Of a stretch of DNA of 64,000 nt, positions 23,928 through 35,153 are shown piece by piece (positions within the stretch are counted from its first letter, which is position 1; each line of letters starts with the position of its first letter). The notes under the pieces are model-generated. The model ran no database searches. It saw only the letters and a program-made list of their open reading frames with translations, and was not told the DNA's origin. A program made the translations under genes and the position numbers. This DNA is from Lumnitzera littorea (taxonomy: Eukaryota; Streptophyta; Magnoliopsida; Myrtales; Combretaceae): assembly GCA_024138015.1 (NCBI GenBank), contig JAMXBB010000002.1, forward strand, positions 48,565,473-48,629,472, written 5' to 3'.

Positions 23928-23950
23928 CCGTTCAACACTCACACTGACCA
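23928..23950 (+). repeat. Proximal copy of the 23 bp direct repeat, at the GST promoter
   Basis: It lies 82-105 bp upstream of the GST start codon, directly before GCTCCACCATAAAAACCC, where a weak TATA-like CATAAAAA is found. The match to the distal copy may mark an insertion or a duplicated promoter piece. Confidence 0.75.
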
Positions 23951-24032
23951 GCTCCACCATAAAAACCCAAACAAGAGGTTGAACGAACCATTCATCGACA
24001 AGTCCATTATCAGTTGAGATAATAAGTGAAAA

Positions 24033-25618
24033 ATGGTGGTGAAGGTGTACGGCCCAGACTATGGTAGCCCAAAACGGGTGATCGTTGGTCTCATTGAGAA
24101 GGACATTAACTTCGAGACCATCCCTGTTAACCTCTTCAAGGGCGAGCATAAAAGTCCCGAATATCTTAAGTTGCAGGTTTACTTTAATCTTTTATTCCTT
24201 GTTCTGTTTCATATCCTTCTTTCTGTAATTACTAAAGTTTTTTATTCGATTAATGTTTTTGTATCATGTTAACACATACCATGGTTTTATTTTTGTTTTT
24301 TTATCTGCCATTATTCAGCCTTTTGGAGAAGTTCCTGTGGTTCAAGATGGAGATCTCACTTTGTTTGGTAAGCCTCAGACTTCTGGTTACGGATATACTA
24401 GAACTAGGCTGGTTGGGTTTAAAATTAGCCGGACTAGATGTTAACCGATCTTTCTCTGCTTCGTTGGCTGTGTGTGAATTCGGCGTTATTGAGGATTTTG
24501 TGGATGGTCACATTCTATGTGCGTCGTGTGAAAACTCTGATACGATATGATTACACGGTCTAAATTTGATCAGTTTCGAAGGATGATGAAGCAATCTAAA
24601 TCTGAATTTAAAATACATGTCTAGGTTAAAAGTGCACTGTCCTGCTGTGACAACAGTAAAAATGATTACAAAACACAATCGATTATATAAAGATGTCTAA
24701 TTTGTTTTTATATATTTGGGCAATTTACAAATAAAAATCCAAAAACTATTAGTCTTAAATGTATTTTTACATTCTTGTAACTTTTTAAAATGCTTGTTAA
24801 CCCATAAACAAAAAAGGGTTGCTATTTTTAGTACTTTTGGTAATGGCTCAGGGCCACAGTGATGGTTTAGGTATATGCATAATTTTTTAGAAAGTTATAA
24901 AAGAGCAAAGTCTGCATTGAGAGTTTATTGGTCCTATCAGGTACATTCTCTCTTAGGGTATATTTTTGCGATTATATATATATATTTTTTTTAGTAGTTT
25001 GACGATTTGATGTAAAACAAATTAGAAAAGCATCAAGATGAGTATCTAATACTACTAAATACATATCTCATGTTTAACTTAATTTTCATTTTTATATCAT
25101 GATTCAATTGAATGTAACTATAAGACCTTCTGATTGGGTATTTTCTGGTTGTTTGATTCACAGAATCAAGGGCAATCCTAAGGTACTATGCTGAGAAGTA
25201 CAAGCACCAAGGAACGGATCTACTTGGGCAGACAATTGAGGAAAGGGCCTTGGTTGAACAATGGCTTGAAGTTGAAGCACAAAATTACCACCCACCACTT
25301 TACAGTCTAGTCCTCCAAGTGTTATTTGCTCCGATTCTGGGATTTCCTGTCGATGAGAAGCTGATCAAAGAGAGTGAACAAAAGCTTGAGAAAGTATTAG
25401 ACATATATGAGGAGAGACTGTCAACGAGCAAATACTTGGCTGGAGATTTCTTTAGCCTTGCTGACTTGAGCCACCTCCCATTCACTCATTACATGGTGAC
25501 TAGTTTGAAAAAAGAGAAGATGATAAGGGACAGGAAACATGTTAGTGCATGGTGGGATGCCATTAGTAACAGGCCATCTTGGAAGAAAGTCCTTCAGCTC
25601 TACCCCTATCCTCTCTAG
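24033..25618 (+). CDS. Glutathione S-transferase, phi class (three exons)
   Basis: Plant cytosolic GST that joins glutathione to electrophiles or acts as a ligand carrier. Exons are 24033-24176, 24319-24367 and 25164-25618, and both introns begin GT and end AG. The spliced product has 215 residues, the normal phi-class length. Residues 1-80 form the thioredoxin-like domain: MVVKVYG start, likely catalytic Ser12 in GSPKR, PFGEVP (cis-proline 54), and the glutathione-binding Glu65-Ser66 of LFESRAI, which spans the second splice. The helical C-terminal domain follows, with the N-capping box S162-L-A-D165 and the end motif RPSWKKVL. Two introns with a 49 bp middle exon are typical of plant phi GSTs. 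Closest in style to the GSTF11/12 type from memory, so a flavonoid ligand role is possible but unproven. No break or premature stop is seen. Confidence 0.95.
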
Positions 25619-28600
25619 AAGTGGGTATGGAATTATCTGCATCACCGTATATCTTTTCCGTGTGAATAGTACATTATTAAAGGAATAATACGTGCTTATA
25701 GGTACCTTACCATAAAAGAATGGGTATTCCATACCCTAGTTTCCTCCCAGATTTTTACTTGGTTTTTTATCTCCTTTCATCGTAGTTAGAGGGTATATCG
25801 AGTATAGGGTGTATTCTATCGAGTAGATGATCTTTTACATATGCCCTTGAACAGGAATAAGATATGTTGTGATAATGTCAAATGATTGTTAGCTTGTGTG
25901 AATGAAATTATGCTAGATTCAGTGAATCTAAATCTAATCCGCATTTGATACAGCAATATCCCTTGGAATCCAATACCCCTTGCTGCCTTGCTGTGGTTCG
26001 TGAGCAATAGAACTTCGTTCACCAAATAACTTCTGAACTTTGCAAAGTAGTTATTCATTGCTCGAAATGAGTTGAAAACGGAAAAAGATTCAATGGTACT
26101 AATACGTAATATGAATTGATGAATGATATCCATGAATTAATGATGGTATTTAGTTTATATAAGATTATCATTTATCTTTTCCTATATTAAAATTTTATTA
26201 GTATTTGGATGTCACTAATTAATCATTGTGGTATGTTAGGTCAATGGCACATGAAAAATAAACCCCTCAAATTGGGTGAGGGTATCAGTGCAAGGAAAAG
26301 TTTAAATCATGATAGATCCTCATACATTTATTTCACACCTTCTAGGCATGTAGCTCCACACTAATACAAGAACTTCAAGGATGTGCTAAAACTTGTATTT
26401 TTGGAACTATTCCTCATAGTCATAGCTTGGAACTAAAAGTGCTACTCATCTTGAGGTTTTGAGCAAATTCCCCTAGCCACATGCTATGATAGTTCCTCAC
26501 AGTACCACCTACCCTAGTAGCACTAAGATTCTGCGAGATTGAGCTATCGTGTTTAGCTAGTAGCTTCTCTTAAGTAATTTGTCCAAATTGATCAGCATTG
26601 TTTCTGTTCTACATGCTCATTAGTTATTACCGTAAGTGGTAAATATCCTAAAATTCAGATGCCGGTATGTTGGCTACTTTGATCGGGCTTTATATTGTTA
26701 AACCAGCCATTCAGTCTAAGATTGCTCAATCAGTGAGTATTACACACTCTTTCAAGGGTGGCTGCATCCTTATTGTGCCAAATAGTCCATTAGCTAGCAA
26801 GTGGAGCAATCATCGAGCTTACATATAGGTGATTCAAGCTATTTAGAGCAGCATTTACAGAATGATGTAGATCTTTGCAATAAATCCTTAGACCTGGCTG
26901 GAGCCCCATGACAAATTTGTTGTATCCCACTTGTATTGATTACTGCGATTTAAATAAGGGAATTAAGATGAGAGCTTGATTTTATGTCCGCTCATGGGTG
27001 TTCTTGGTCTCTTCTACTTGAGATCTTAAATTGTAAGTATACAACTTACGCTTAAGTTGTAGTATATTTATGGACATATTGGTCGGTGTCTTTCTGGTTA
27101 AAGATGAGGATTAATTGAAAGGGTTTAAAGTCTTCAAAGAGATACAAGGTGCGAGGATTGAGGATGGGGCTAAATATCTTAAGTAAACATTCATGCTAGC
27201 TTGTCGTTCCCTACCTCCTTTTTCCTTCCTTTTCTTTTTCTTTTCTTTCTTTTTTTCACTCGAACTTATTTCCTTGCTTATCGTCGATTCCTGCTGGAAT
27301 AATTTGAAGCATGGTAGATTTTGGAGGTTGAATTGTAATGTGGTTATGTGTAATTTCTTTGAAGCGCTAGGTGAGCTACTGTACGAACTAGGTTGAAAGA
27401 TGATGTATTGTGGATAGGTGACACTGGATGTTTGTGGTGGTGAAGTTGTGAAGGTGGAGTTAGATTTCAAATTGAAAACAAAGGGGATTTATTGGCTAGG
27501 CCTTCATGGCTGGGATTGTGGTGGTGAAGTTGTGAAGGTGGAGTTGCTGGGTTTGGTGTTTTATTTAGCAGTTGTGGTGGATTGCTACATGTGGTGCTGA
27601 GGGAGTCCTATGAGATCTTAGGCTGGCATGTTAACCTTGATCCAATATGATGTTTTTGTTCAAGGAAGTGTTAGGGTTTGTGATGCGATAGTATTAGAAT
27701 TGGTCAATCATATGCATGTCTTTTAATGCCACATTTTGAATGACCATTGAAAAGCCCTTAGACATATGGAGAGGTGTGATTGGAGAGAAATGTGGGAGAA
27801 GGAATAGGTGATCTATGTAACTTATGAGCACGAGTGACAGTCTCTTGATTATTCTTGATCTTCCATGATATTTAAGCAGCCTCCAAAGAGTTTTTCAATT
27901 TGTTGAATGTCTTAAATAAGGAAGGGAAAAGCGTTTATTTATAGTGAATATATAAACAAGTCTTCCATGCTTAATAATCTTGCAAATTAGCCTTTTAGTC
28001 CTATTAAGCACCCAAGCTGACTAAGAATGGTTACGAATGATGGAGCCAGTCTAAATATCCTTTGTTTTTTTTTTTTTAAGTCTATTAAGCTATATTTCCT
28101 TAACGTTTTTAAATAAATGGGTTTAACTTTATAGACACTACCATTAGCTTAAAAAGTCAATTTATTTGCATCTACTACAAAACATATCCTCCGCATTCTT
28201 CCCCTTAATTAAAAGCTCTTTAGATGATATCCAAAGGTTATAGGCACTTATCAAGTATGTCAGCTCTTCATGGTGCTGTTTGGCATGGAGCTAATAATTT
28301 TTTGCTTGTTGATGAATCATAGTATGATAATTTTATACTTATGCAACCAGTTAGCCAACAATAATACATGCACCTCATAGTATATGCCATTTTATTACTT
28401 GGAATGGTCTTGTTGCCCTTAAGGTTATAGTTAAACACTTGTAGCATAATATTGTTGTCATGAACTTAGGTTATTTATTATTCATGTGGTTATAGTTGAA
28501 AATAAATTTCCTTAACCATTGATAAATATTTGAGGCTTCGCATATATCTCTTTTGAAAAGTATTTAATGATGATTCCCTTGAATTTCAACTTATTTTGGC

Positions 28601-28697
28601 ATAATGGGAGTTCTCTATAAAAAGGAAAAAATTATACAATATTACACTTGCAATATTGGTGTCCACAATTTCGATAAATTCTTCACTAACATGTAAT
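25619..28697. other. Unassigned region downstream of the GST gene
   Basis: The first 100 bp or so are probably the GST 3' UTR (AATAAT-type signals near 25680; a GGGTAT/ATACCC hairpin near 25722). After that I see no gene. A 30 bp direct repeat occurs at 27432-27461 and 27516-27545. A minus-strand open frame at 27111-27470 is low-complexity (Ser- and Lys-rich) and not credible. Confidence 0.55.
27432..27545. repeat. 30 bp direct repeat, 84 bp apart
   Basis: GTGGTGGTGAAGTTGTGAAG with its flanks occurs identically at 27432-27461 and 27516-27545. Probably a local duplication. Confidence 0.8.
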
Positions 28698-29332
28698 ACA
28701 AAATGAAAATATCTAGTGTATTAATGATAATTTAATCATTTATGGCTACATGTACAAAGAGTATTTATGACTAAGAATTTAGGACAACTTGCCTAAAAAG
28801 GAAAAGGAAAAGCAAAAAAAAGGGTATTATCTTAAAGAAGTAACGTATAAAGTATACAAAAGGTAAAAATAAATATTAATAGAAAAGCAATAATTATAGT
28901 AGCAGATTCTACAAGTGGCCCTAGACATGTAGTAGTAATGTATTGGTAGTGCTATTAGAGGATGTAGACAAAGTAGTACGAGTTGGTTAAGTGGTTAAGT
29001 AGGGGTACCGAGTAGGTATGGACACGTCCGAACGGGAGTGGTTGATGCGTAGGATCTCTTGGCCTCTTAGCAGTAATGTTGTCGGGTAAGGGGTCAAGTC
29101 GGACAGGACCGAGTAAGTATGTGGAATCTAGCTGTTGTCAAGGCATTCTTCTATTTGACACATAATTTTCAAAAGATAAGTAGTCATTTAGCATGGCATA
29201 GAGAGTTGATCAACAACAAAAAGTAACTTGGCCGCGATAGGAGTCGATTGGAGCAAGAGGATTTGCATTGTTAGTCCTTCTAATCCTTGGGTTCGGCTAT
29301 GGGTTAAAGACCCAATAGCTTGATTCCTACCA
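28698..29332 (-). mobile_element. Truncated 3' LTR of A2
   Basis: Reverse complement of the family A LTR. It starts on the minus strand at 29332 (TGGTAGGAATCAAGC) next to a purine tract (TAGAAGGAA, 29341-29333). Similarity to family A stops at about 28698, so roughly the last 300 bp (U5 side) are missing. Confidence 0.8.
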
Positions 29333-29370
29333 TTCCTTCTAGGTTAATTTGGATTTGAGATCAAATCTGA

Positions 29371-30540
29371 TTAGCCTTCATTTAGTTCTTTGTCAGGATG
29401 ATATGGACTAAGGTCGGCAATGTTAAAGGTGTTTGAAATCCCATAATCTTTGAGAAGCTCTAATCTATAGGCATTATCATTGATCTTTTGGAGAATTCTA
29501 AAGGGTCCTTCAACCCGTACAGATAACTTGTTCCTCTTTTTGCTTGGAAATCTTTCCTTGCTCAAGTATAGCTATACCAAGTCTCCAAGTTGAAACTGTC
29601 TCGTTGCCCTACCCTTAGCCTTCTCTTACATTCTTTTGATAGCTTGGTCGATCTGTAGGGGACTCTGCTCATGCTTTCGTGTCAAGGGCTTCTTGCTTGG
29701 ATATAAGTATAGGGGTGTGATTGAGGGGCAATTCGAGATTGAAACCATAGATAACTTTAAAGGGTGTTTAATTGGTGGTATCATGCACTATTCGATTGTA
29801 AGTGAATTCAATCAAGGGTAAATAAATGTCTTAATTAGCTAAGTTCTTGCCTACTGCAACTCGAAGTAGTAATCCTAAAGTACAATTGATTATTTCTGTT
29901 TAGCTATCAGTTTAGGGGTGATAGGAAGTGTTGAATAGTAGTTTAGTCCCTATTCGATGCTATAGGGTTCTCTAGAAATGACTTAAGAACTTTGGTTTTT
30001 TGTTTAATACTATAATTCTCGGCACGCCGTATAATTGAACAATCTCTTGCAAGAAAAGATAAGTAATAGCCAAAGCATTGTTAGTCTTGGAGTAAGGTAC
30101 GGGGTGTGCCATCTTATTAAATCTATCTACGGTGATCATTACGGAATCTTTCCCTATGGTTGTTCTTGGTAATCTAAGGACAAATTCTATAGTTAACTCA
30201 GTCCATGGTTTTGTTGAGGTAAGCAAAAGCATTGCTTTCTCTTATTTGGCTTAGTACGTGGCCTTCTTACATGTAACAAAGCCCTCAACAACTTGGTGTA
30301 CATCTTACCACATTCTCGGCTAAAAGAATTATCTACTCAATAACTTATATGTTCTTTTCTCTCCAAAATGTTCGAGGAGTCCTCTACTATGGGCTTCCCT
30401 GATCAGTAACTATCTTAGTGAACAAGTTAACATGCACAATTTTCCTCCTCGAAATAAATATCCATCTTCTATATGATACTTGTCCACTATTCTCCCATCA
30501 GCACATCGCCAAAGTATGGGTTCGAAGTGTAGGTCTTAGG
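29371..30540 (-). pseudogene. Integrase of A2, degenerate
   Basis: The open piece at 30232-29972 reads as the integrase core (PWTELTIEF, ITVDRFNKMAH, FLSHF). The first core Asp position reads Glu in TIEF, and the second (normally in a VSDRD context) reads LNKK, so catalysis is lost. The C-terminal module lies at 29565-29371 with GPFRILQKINDNAYRLEL and FNIADLSPYHPD. Stops and frameshifts lie between. Confidence 0.8.
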
Positions 30541-30599
30541 AATATTTCTCTTTGATATTTGCAAATCTAAACAATATGCTTTGCAGTTCAGTCAAGAGC

Positions 30600-31800
30600 A
30601 TATGTCTTCTTGAAAGAGCATATGAAACGACATTGCTCTTTCCTTACTTGTATTTTATTACAAAACTAAATCTCTCAAAGAATTCAACGCACTTCGCTTG
30701 TTGCGTTGATAACTTGGTCTGACATCGGACGTACCTTAAGGACTCATAGTCAGTATATATGATAAACTCTTTTGGTAACAGGTAATGCTGCCACACTTAA
30801 AGTGCTTAGATAAAGGGTATGGCCAAGGTGCTGAAATTCTGGATAAAACTCCCACAAAATGATGCTAGTCCATGGAAACTTCTTACTTCGGTACAAGCGG
30901 TCAAAGTTGACCACTCAACAATTACTCTAATCTTCTCTTCATCTACTTGCAAGCCTCTTTACTAACTATATAGCCTAAGAACACTACTTTCTGGCAAAAG
31001 CAACATTTCTTAAGATTGCCAAATAACTTCTTAGTACGGAGCACATCTAATACAGTACAAAGATGTTAATAGTGACTCAGCATATCGATGCTGTATATTA
31101 AGATGTTATCAAAATATACCACGATGCACTTCTCTATCAGATTTCTTAGCACATGGTTCATCAGTCGCATGAAAGTGCTTGGGGCATTCAATAAGCCAAA
31201 TGGCATTACCATCCATTTGTAAAGTCAATCTCGAGTTTTGAATGTAGTCTTTCACTCATCTCCTAGCCTCATGCAAATTTTATGGTAACTAAATTTCAGA
31301 TTGATCTTGTTGAAAATCTTAGTTCCACTCAATTCATCCAGCATGTCATCTAACTTAAAGATAAGATACTTGTATTTGATTGTAATCTTGTTTATAGCTC
31401 AGCTATCAACATACATCTGCCAGTTTCCATCCTTTTTCAGTATTAAGAGTATTGGAACAGCATAAGGGCTGAGACTCTCCCTTACGTACCCTCTTTTCAG
31501 TAAGTCATTGACTTGTCATTAGAGCTCAGCAGCTTGTACAGGGTTTATTCGATAAGCTGGTTTGTTCAACAAGACAGCGTTGGGTACTAAGTCAATGCAG
31601 TGTTTGATGCCTCTGAATAGTGGCAATCCTTTTGGCAATTGCTTTGGAAACAGGTTGGCATAGTCATTCATCAACTCCCTTACTTCCATGGGTAGTTCGC
31701 TTCACTCCCTTAACTCTAATAGTTGCTTGACCAATAGGAAGGCCGGTATGTCGACTTGAATAGCCTCTTGGAGCTCAGTTCTACTCATTATCAAAGTCTT
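30600..31800 (-). pseudogene. Reverse transcriptase and RNase H of A2, degenerate
   Basis: Minus-strand translation gives RT landmarks in several frames: [16 protein letters not shown] near 31200, and [10 protein letters not shown] near 31085-31130, where the second Asp of the active-site pair is Asn. The RNase H part lies at about 30600-30850. Several stops break the frame. Confidence 0.8.
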
Positions 31801-31824
31801 CTTCGATCCTTGAGCAAGTTTTAC

Positions 31825-32217
31825 CTATAGTTTATTAACTTGACTCGGTGGGATTAGGTTCAACGTGATCTTCCTTTCATCCTTTTCAAACACGTAACTA
31901 TTCCTGTGTCCATCGTAGATAACTCTTTTATCATAAAGCCATGGTTGGCCTAGCAACACATATGATGCATACATGGGTAACATGTCGTAAAGAATCTCGT
32001 CAGAGTAATTTCCAATCATGATCGGTAGTAGTACTTTTCCAGTGACATGCAGTGCTTTCTTCTCATTTAGCCAATGCAACCTATACGGCCTCAGATGCAT
32101 GATAGTCAGCAACTTCAACTTCATGACTAAATCGTCTAATACTGTATTGATGTAACTACCACTATCTACAATTAGTGCGCATAACTTATTATTCACCTTA
32201 TAGGTAATATGAAACAA
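31825..32217 (-). pseudogene. Retropepsin (protease) domain of A2, open frame
   Basis: 130 open codons with the aspartic protease triad in CALIVDSGSYINTVL, followed by LRPYRLHWLNEKKALHVTGK, the DEILYDMLPM stretch and VLLGQPWLYDK. This is the order typical of plant gypsy proteases. It is the best preserved domain of A2, but flanking stops show it is not part of a working polyprotein. Confidence 0.85.
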
Positions 32218-32226
32218 TTTCTCCCT

Positions 32227-33190
32227 CTACTCTTCCTCATGTGAGGACTCCAGACTCATTGCACATCGGACAATTAGGATCGATTGATCTAAGTCCTTAG
32301 TAAACACATACTCTTTAATCAGTTCATTCTCTTGAGTAGTTTTTTTCTCCACAAGAGTCTCTTCTTCGGGTTCCTCATTAGTACTGTCTATGTCAAAATT
32401 CGAGACGTCTCCCTTGATGACCATAGTCCTTCAGCTTGGACACTGAGTAGTCATGTGTTTAAACCCTTAGCATTTGAAACATTTGATCTAGCTCATCTTC
32501 CTTCCAGATCTTTGTCCTTTCTTATATGTTTGGGTCAACACGTCATTGTTAGGTAAGCCCTTTTGTTTGGATCGAACATCCACCTTTTGGGTCTGCTCAA
32601 TACTTGATTAGGCTTAATAACTTCCCTAATTAGGTTGGCTCGGATGACCAGTTCGACTTGTTGGAGGTCGGGCTAGCATTTTGTTTCTTCTCTATCTCTC
32701 TAATCGTTGAGCTATCCGTATAACCTCATCCATTATAGTGAATTGTTAGAGTTCCATGATGTCTTGAATATCACTTCTTAACCTAGTAAGAAATTTGGAA
32801 ATTATTCGCGCTAATGGTTCCTCTACTATGCAGCAAATCATGAGTATTTAGAACTCTTGAACAAATTCGTCAATAGTTCAGCTTCCTTATTTCAACTCTT
32901 GAAGTTGAGTAAAAGTATCTTGCAAATAGGTCTCCGACACAAACCAATTTCGAAGTATTTTCTTCATTTTAAGCCAAGTATTAATCTCTTAGTAATCTTC
33001 TCGTCATTGCATGACTTAGAAATTCTTCCATCACATGACGGTATATCTGGAAAACTTAATAGTAGTAGTTCTTACTTTCTCGTAATCTTCATATTTGTAA
33101 TAATAAAAAACACGCTCCACCTTCTCCTCCTAATCCAAGTAATCATCCGCACTTCCTAACCCATTGAAGCTAGAAATTTGAAACTAGAAA
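32227..33190 (-). pseudogene. Gag of A2, degenerate
   Basis: The capsid-like part is seen near 33160-32900 (ISSFNGLGSADDYLD, EEKVERVF, EKVRTTTIKFS, WKNF), matching the gag of element B. A zinc-knuckle remnant lies near 32490-32425 (THDYS/HMTTQCPS region), followed by an acidic linker (NEEPEEETLVE). Stops and frameshifts are present throughout. Sequence up to about 33560 is probably the rest of gag and the leader. Confidence 0.75.
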
Positions 33191-33785
33191 TTTGAAGCTT
33201 TATATGGTTGCATGCTCAGGGTTTTTGAGCTCATTCTTCTTCTTCTTCATACTTTTCTTCCTTAATACCGTCCATTTCTCCTAAGTCAATTCTTCTTCTC
33301 ACTCGTTCGCCTATTCCTCCACCTTAAACTTATCAAGTTGGATTCTGACCTCTAGTAGGTTGGGTAGCTTGTGGGATATTATGCGCGGCTTCAATAGGTT
33401 GATAAGTCAACACATGAACAGCTTAGGTTAAGTTTACTAAGAGGTTGGCTACCTCATTAAGTCTTTTGTCTGTGCTTTTCAAAATACCTTGAGATTGTCG
33501 GCCATAGTGGATAACACCATTATTATCATCCCTAACACCAACATTAATACTCAGGTCTATCATTTTCTATGAAAGATTTAAATCCTAAACTCCTTGATTT
33601 GATGCTATAGCTAACACTTTCCCTCAAAATTACACAACACATACTTTCTTCAAACTAGAAGCTTAATAACTAGCAAACATACCAGCTAAATTAACATAAA
33701 GAATTGCTTTGTTTCCAATGCCTAAAAAAATGGGTATAAATAAGGAACTTTAAGAACAAACTATTACAATTCGAATGAAATCTTT

Positions 33786-33800
33786 GCTTTGATACTAAGA
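33786..33800 (-). other. Primer-binding site of A2 (decayed)
   Basis: On the minus strand TCTTAGTATCAAAGC resembles the plant initiator-Met tRNA binding site (TGGTATCAGAGC) with G-to-A changes. In the ancestral state it directly followed the 5' LTR end (TCACATCA), before the solo LTR split them. Confidence 0.7.
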
Positions 33801-33801
33801 T

Positions 33802-34660
33802 TGATAGGAATCAGGTTACTGGACCTTTGACTCACAGCTAAGCCCGAGAACTAGAGGGGCTAGCATGATGAATCCTTATGTTTCAACCAACCTTTATCAA
33901 TGCCAAGTACTTTCTTGTCGAGTCACCTTTAATGCTGTGTCGTACGACTGCCCATTACTCTATGGTATACCAAGTTCATAATTACTCTTTAGTACTAAGC
34001 CGACCAATCACTCGGCATTATCCTTCCCAAGAAGACAAGGGATAGAGAATCTGGATTGACTAAGCCATTTCTACTCGGACAAGTCCATCTATCCGTACTT
34101 TTTGTTCACATCTCCTAGCAACCTCGTCAATGTAGCATCGTCACATGTATAGTATTATATCTAGAATCTATGGCACCAATGATTGTTTTATTTGTATATT
34201 CATTTTTAACCTTTTGTATTGTGTACATTGTTTCTTTAGAAAATGTCCTTTTTGTCTTTTCCTTTTAGGGCAAGTTGCCCCTAACTTACGGGTATAAATA
34301 TCTTTGTACTTGTAGTTGTAAAAATTCAGATTATCTTCAATACACTTTTGAGTACTTTTTTCTTTGCGTAAACATTGTTATTTGTTCTCGGCATCACTTT
34401 TATCCTTTCTCTTAAGTAAGGTTAGGTGGCGAATAATCCTATTGGACCAATTCGTACATCATATCGAATTGTGCTGTGAGTCATCAAAAGTTTCATTGGT
34501 ACGTTATATCCTCTAGAGCTATTCGTAGGTTTTGCTTACTATTTCATTCGTTATTATAACTCTTTTCGCACCTTTTCCCATTAATTCTTTTTTAAACTTT
34601 CAATAAGGTTGGATCTATTCAGCGATTAGCCTTATTTGTTCTTGGTCATAGTTCACAACA
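33802..34660 (+). mobile_element. Solo LTR of family A (copy 2), inserted at the PBS of A2
   Basis: 859 bp from TGATAGGAATCA to GTTCACAACA with a perfect 5 bp duplication AAGAT (33797-33801 and 34661-34665). It is oriented opposite to A2. TATA region GGGTATAAATAT near 34290. No internal sequence is attached. Removing it rejoins the A2 PBS with its 5' LTR. Confidence 0.9.
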
Positions 34661-34664
34661 AAGA

Positions 34665-35153
34665 TGATGTGAATTAGAGCCAAGAACAAACAAGGCTAGT
34701 TGCAGGGATAGGTTCAAGCTTGTCGAAAGCTTCAAAAGGGTGAAGGGAAATGCGTAAGAAGGACAAAAATGAGCAAACTTATGAATAGCTCTAAAGGATA
34801 TGACGTACCAGTAGAACTTTTGATGACTCATCGTATAGCTTAATATGATGCACGAGTTAGTCTGGTGAGGTTATTCACTACTATTCTTAAGGGTCAGGAT
34901 AAGAGTGAAATAAGAGTAAACAAACAATGTTTACGAAAGGAAAATATCCAGTGCATTAATGATAATTTGATAATTTGCGGCTATATGTATAAAGGGTATT
35001 TATATAAAAAAATTTAGGGTAACCTACCTAAAAAGAAAAAGACAAAAAAAATTATTGTCCTAAAGAAGTAACGTACAAAGAATATAAAAAGTAAAAATGA
35101 ATATTTACAAAAAAGCAATGATTATAGTAGCAGATTCTATAAATAGTCTCAGA
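34665..35153 (-). mobile_element. Truncated 5' LTR of A2 (R-U5 side only)
   Basis: Reverse complement of family A LTR sequence, from TGATGTGAATTAGAGCC to about 35153, where it abruptly meets plus-strand RT sequence of A3. The U3 part is missing. Confidence 0.8.

Larger units (their letters stand above)
28698..35153 (-). mobile_element. Ty3/gypsy retrotransposon A2, degenerate, both LTRs truncated
   Basis: Read on the minus strand the order is truncated 5' LTR (35153-34665), PBS, gag, protease, RT, RNase H, integrase, purine tract and truncated 3' LTR (29332-28698). The layout gag-PR-RT-RH-IN defines Ty3/gypsy. The integrase ends in a GPF-type module (GPFRIL...NDNAYRLEL), as in chromoviruses, but I see no clear chromodomain. 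A complete solo LTR (33802-34660) has inserted at the PBS. Numerous stops and frameshifts make it non-functional. Confidence 0.85.

Noticed and set aside
23823..24149. 108-codon minus-strand frame over the GST first exon
   Set aside because: It is antisense to a clear GST exon and has no family resemblance.
25421..25732. 103-codon minus-strand frame over the GST last exon
   Set aside because: Antisense shadow of the conserved GST C-terminal domain.
27111..27470. 119-codon minus-strand open frame downstream of the GST gene
   Set aside because: Low-complexity Ser and Lys/Glu runs, complementary to a T-rich tract; no domain, no supporting structure.
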